This document shows positions 15,768 through 18,237 of a DNA stretch of 18,237 nt, piece by piece. This stretch comes from Chthoniobacterales bacterium (GTDB lineage: Bacteria > Verrucomicrobiota > Verrucomicrobiia > Chthoniobacterales > UBA6821): positions 1-18,237 of the forward strand of contig JAIPKF010000010.1 in NCBI GenBank assembly GCA_021733705.1, written 5' to 3'. The first letter of the stretch is position 1; each line of letters opens with the position of its first letter. Position numbers and translations under genes: made by a program. The notes under the pieces are model-generated. The model ran no database searches, had not been told where the DNA came from, and worked only from the letters and a program-made list of their open reading frames with translations.

Positions 15768-16889
15768 ATGCTCTATTATCTTTATCAACTCAGTGACCTT
15801 TTTCACGGTAGTGACATTGCAAAAGCATTTCATGTTTTTCAATATATCTCTTTTCGAGCCATGGGGGCTGGCCTTTCAGCTTTTCTACTCTCTCTTTTTT
15901 TTGGGAGATCAGTTATCAAGCGTCTCATTGCTCTTCGTGTGGGCCAGCCCATTCGCACCGCTGAAGACTTAAATCGTACGTTTGCTTTGCATCAAGATAA
16001 ACAGGGGACTCCAACCATGGGAGGGATTTTACTCGTCGGTTCCGTACTATTTTCTACAATTCTCTGGGCTCGTCTCAATAACCCATTGATCTGGATTTCA
16101 TTTTTTACAGCAGCTTATCTGGGGGCCTTAGGATTTCTGGATGACTACCTTAAAGTAACTAAGAAAAAATCAGCAGGCATTAGCAGTCGTCATAAATTCC
16201 TCCTTCAATCGCTGCTTGCTGCGATGGTAACACTCGCTTTTATCTTCATTCCTTCCTTATCAGTGCAAGCTCAAGAACTCTATGTTCCTTTTTTAAAAGG
16301 ACCTCTCATTGCTCACCTCGGTATTGTAGCAACCTTTCTATTTTATCTTTTAGTCATTGTTGGGAGTTCTAATGCAGTAAATATTACGGATGGTCTCGAT
16401 GGATTGGCTGCAGGGTGCACTGTCATGGCTGCCTTTGCCTATGCCATATTTACCTATCTAGCAGGCAATCTTAAAGTGGCTACCTATCTTCAGATACCAC
16501 ACAATCTTTACTCAGGAGAGCTCTCTATTGTGAGTATGGCTCTAGCAGGTGCTGCCCTTGGATTTCTCTGGTGGAATTGTCACCCTGCTCGTGTTTTTAT
16601 GGGGGATACAGGATCACTTGCAATTGGGGGGCTCCTCGGAGTTCTTGCTATTAGCTGTAAGCAAGAAATTTTGCTCATGCTTGTGGGAGGTATTTTTGTA
16701 GCAGAGGCTCTCTCCGTTATTTTACAAGTAGCAAGTTTTAAACTCACGGGACGTCGTATTTTTAAAATGTCACCACTCCATCACCATTTCGAATTGAGTG
16801 GCTGGAAGGAGTCGACTGTGACTATCCGATTTTGGATTATGGCCATTGTTCTAGGAATCATCGGTCTTGTAACGTTAAAGCTGAGGTGA
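15768..16889 (+). CDS. mraY: Phospho-N-acetylmuramoyl-pentapeptide transferase
   Basis: Polytopic inner-membrane enzyme that transfers phospho-MurNAc-pentapeptide from UDP to undecaprenyl phosphate, forming lipid I. The 373 residues and many hydrophobic helices match the family. Diagnostic motifs are KQGTPTMGGILL (78-89), FLDDYLKVTKKKSAGISSRHKF (123-144, with the acidic pair), NAVNITDGLDGLAAG (202-216), HPARVFMGDTGSLAIGG (272-288, catalytic aspartate region) and SPLHHHFELSGWKE (335-348). The ATG at 15768 gives the classic MLYYLY start. The leader is pyrimidine-rich with no Shine-Dalgarno sequence. The TGA at 16887-16889 lies only three bases before the murD ATG, so the two are translationally close. 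Confidence 0.98.
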   Translation: MLYYLYQLSDLFHGSDIAKAFHVFQYISFRAMGAGLSAFLLSLFFGRSVIKRLIALRVGQPIRTAEDLNRTFALHQDKQGTPTMGGILLVGSVLFSTILWARLNNPLIWISFFTAAYLGALGFLDDYLKVTKKKSAGISSRHKFLLQSLLAAMVTLAFIFIPSLSVQAQELYVPFLKGPLIAHLGIVATFLFYLLVIVGSSNAVNITDGLDGLAAGCTVMAAFAYAIFTYLAGNLKVATYLQIPHNLYSGELSIVSMALAGAALGFLWWNCHPARVFMGDTGSLAIGGLLGVLAISCKQEILLMLVGGIFVAEALSVILQVASFKLTGRRIFKMSPLHHHFELSGWKESTVTIRFWIMAIVLGIIGLVTLKLR

Positions 16890-16892
16890 GTT

Positions 16893-18237
16893 ATGAACTA
16901 TCAAGGAAAAAAATGTATTGTGTTAGGCATGGGGAAAAGTGGCCTCGCCGCAGCTCGATTACTTTTTCAAAAGGGAGCCATTGTTTCTGTTGTCGATAGT
17001 GGCACTTCGGAATCACTAAAAGAAAAGAGAGCGCTATTATCTTCAGATAAAATTAAAGTATATCTAGGGGCTGAAGCTGAAAACGATCCTACGATCTACG
17101 ACTTAGCCATCCTAAGTCCAGGGATACCTCTAACTGCACCACTTGTCACGAATGTCACCCGAAAAGGGACTCCTGTACTAGGAGAGCTCGAGTTGGCCAG
17201 TTCTTTTACTTCTCGACCTCTCATTGCCATTACTGGAACCAATGGAAAAACAACAACAACAGAATTAACCACAAGAGTACTTCAAGGTGCAGGATTACGT
17301 ACTATTGCTTGTGGTAATATTGGACTTCCTTTTTCAGAGGCTCTCCTCCTAAGTGATCAACTCGATCTTTTTGTCATTGAGGTGAGCTCTTTTCAATTAG
17401 AAGGAGTTGAAACATTTCATCCTCATGTCGCTGTTTGGTTAAATCTCACTCCCAATCACCTCGACCGTTATCAGAGCATAGAAGAATATCGTGCTGCAAA
17501 ATTACGCATTTTTAAAAATCTTAAGGAAGAGGATAGTGCTGTGATTCCCTTTTCCTTTGATAGAATATCGGCAGGAATAAAAGCACGTTGTATTACCTTC
17601 AGTACAATCACTCAAGAAGCTGATTTTTCTTTTTCTAATAATCTTCTTTTTTACAAACAAGAGCCTTTTCTTAATATTCAAGAGACCCATTTACGAGGTT
17701 TACACAACGTAGAGAATCTTATGGCTGCTTTTGCGGTTGGGATTGCTTTAAAGCAGCCTCTAGAATCGATGAGCAAGGCAATCAAAGATTATACTCCTCC
17801 AGCACACCGTTGTGAGTGGGTCGCTGAGAATAATGGAATTTTATGGATCAATGATTCCAAATCGACAACACTCGATGCCTTAGAGAAAGCAATACTCTCC
17901 ATTGATAAATCACGTCCTATTATTTTAATTGCTGGGGGTAAAAATAAAGGATCCTCGTTTAAGCCTCTTCTCCCTTTAATTCAGGATCGTGTTAAAGTGG
18001 CAATCCTTATCGGAGAATTAAAAAAATCAATCGCTTCAGAGTGGAATATGATTCGCTCTTATCAGGCAGATACTGTGGAAGAGGCTGTTTCCAAGGCGGA
18101 AGAGATTGCTCGTTTTGGAGATGCTATTCTATTTTCTCCAGGGACCTCTTCCTATGATATGTTTACCAATTATGAAGAGAGGGGGAACTGTTTCAAAAAG
18201 GCTGTTCAACTGACTACCAATCGCGAATCAACTAATA
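16893..18237 (+). CDS. murD: UDP-N-acetylmuramoyl-L-alanine:D-glutamate ligase (partial, runs off right edge)
   Basis: Cytoplasmic Mur ligase that adds D-glutamate as the second residue of the stem peptide. The frame is open for 448 codons to the window edge. The N-terminal Rossmann-like part shows KCIVLGMGKSGLAAARLL (7-24) and LAILSPGIP. The P-loop ITGTNGKTTTTEL is at 113-125. VIEVSSFQLEGVETFHP, LNLTPNHLDRY and the later HRCEWVAENNGILWINDSKSTT are typical MurD blocks. The C-terminal LFSPGTSSYDMFTNYEERG shows that only a few residues are missing. This is the one gene here with a fair Shine-Dalgarno-like sequence: GAGGTGAG ends two bases before the ATG and overlaps the mraY stop. Confidence 0.97.
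   Translation, partial: MNYQGKKCIVLGMGKSGLAAARLLFQKGAIVSVVDSGTSESLKEKRALLSSDKIKVYLGAEAENDPTIYDLAILSPGIPLTAPLVTNVTRKGTPVLGELELASSFTSRPLIAITGTNGKTTTTELTTRVLQGAGLRTIACGNIGLPFSEALLLSDQLDLFVIEVSSFQLEGVETFHPHVAVWLNLTPNHLDRYQSIEEYRAAKLRIFKNLKEEDSAVIPFSFDRISAGIKARCITFSTITQEADFSFSNNLLFYKQEPFLNIQETHLRGLHNVENLMAAFAVGIALKQPLESMSKAIKDYTPPAHRCEWVAENNGILWINDSKSTTLDALEKAILSIDKSRPIILIAGGKNKGSSFKPLLPLIQDRVKVAILIGELKKSIASEWNMIRSYQADTVEEAVSKAEEIARFGDAILFSPGTSSYDMFTNYEERGNCFKKAVQLTTNRESTN

Overview
The window carries housekeeping genes of a bacterium with a meso-diaminopimelate type peptidoglycan, laid out as two divergent gene runs on either side of a 480-bp regulatory region (7720-8199). No rRNA, tRNA, CRISPR array, phage gene or transposase gene was seen. 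The sequence does not fix the taxonomy. A dimeric-type glycyl-tRNA synthetase, a complete mraZ-to-murD order, moderate AT richness and almost no Shine-Dalgarno sequences would fit a member of the Verrucomicrobiota/PVC lineages, but that is a guess.

The left run, on the minus strand and read right to left, is gltX, an unrecognised 247-residue protein, aroE, purB, glyS and argS (argS runs off the left edge). It combines three aminoacyl-tRNA synthetases with one shikimate-pathway and one purine-pathway enzyme. The first four genes are spaced 15-60 bp apart and look co-transcribed; purB-glyS is 91 bp, and the glyS-argS gap is occupied by a repeat element.

The right run, on the plus strand, is the start of a division and cell wall (dcw) cluster: mraZ, rsmH, ftsL, ftsI, murE, murF, mraY and murD (murD runs off the right edge). 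MurE, MurF and MurD extend the UDP-MurNAc peptide, MraY moves it to the lipid carrier, FtsI cross-links septal peptidoglycan, and FtsL belongs to the divisome. MraZ probably controls the cluster: five direct repeats at an exact 10-bp period lie just upstream of its start.

The most unusual content is a family of dispersed intergenic repeats of about 175-182 bp. Each full copy is one long imperfect palindrome. Copies lie at 1671-1846, 7811-7984 and 12415-12596, with a truncated copy at 12287-12413. Short pieces that match only the terminus lie at the ends of two genes (5626-5644 and 15657-15683). Inner stem sequences differ between copies but stay complementary within each copy. The element terminus also supplies the argS start codon, the stop codon of the unknown gene and the last codons of murF. 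It behaves like an ERIC-, Correia- or Rickettsia-palindrome-type element; I do not recognise it as a named family.
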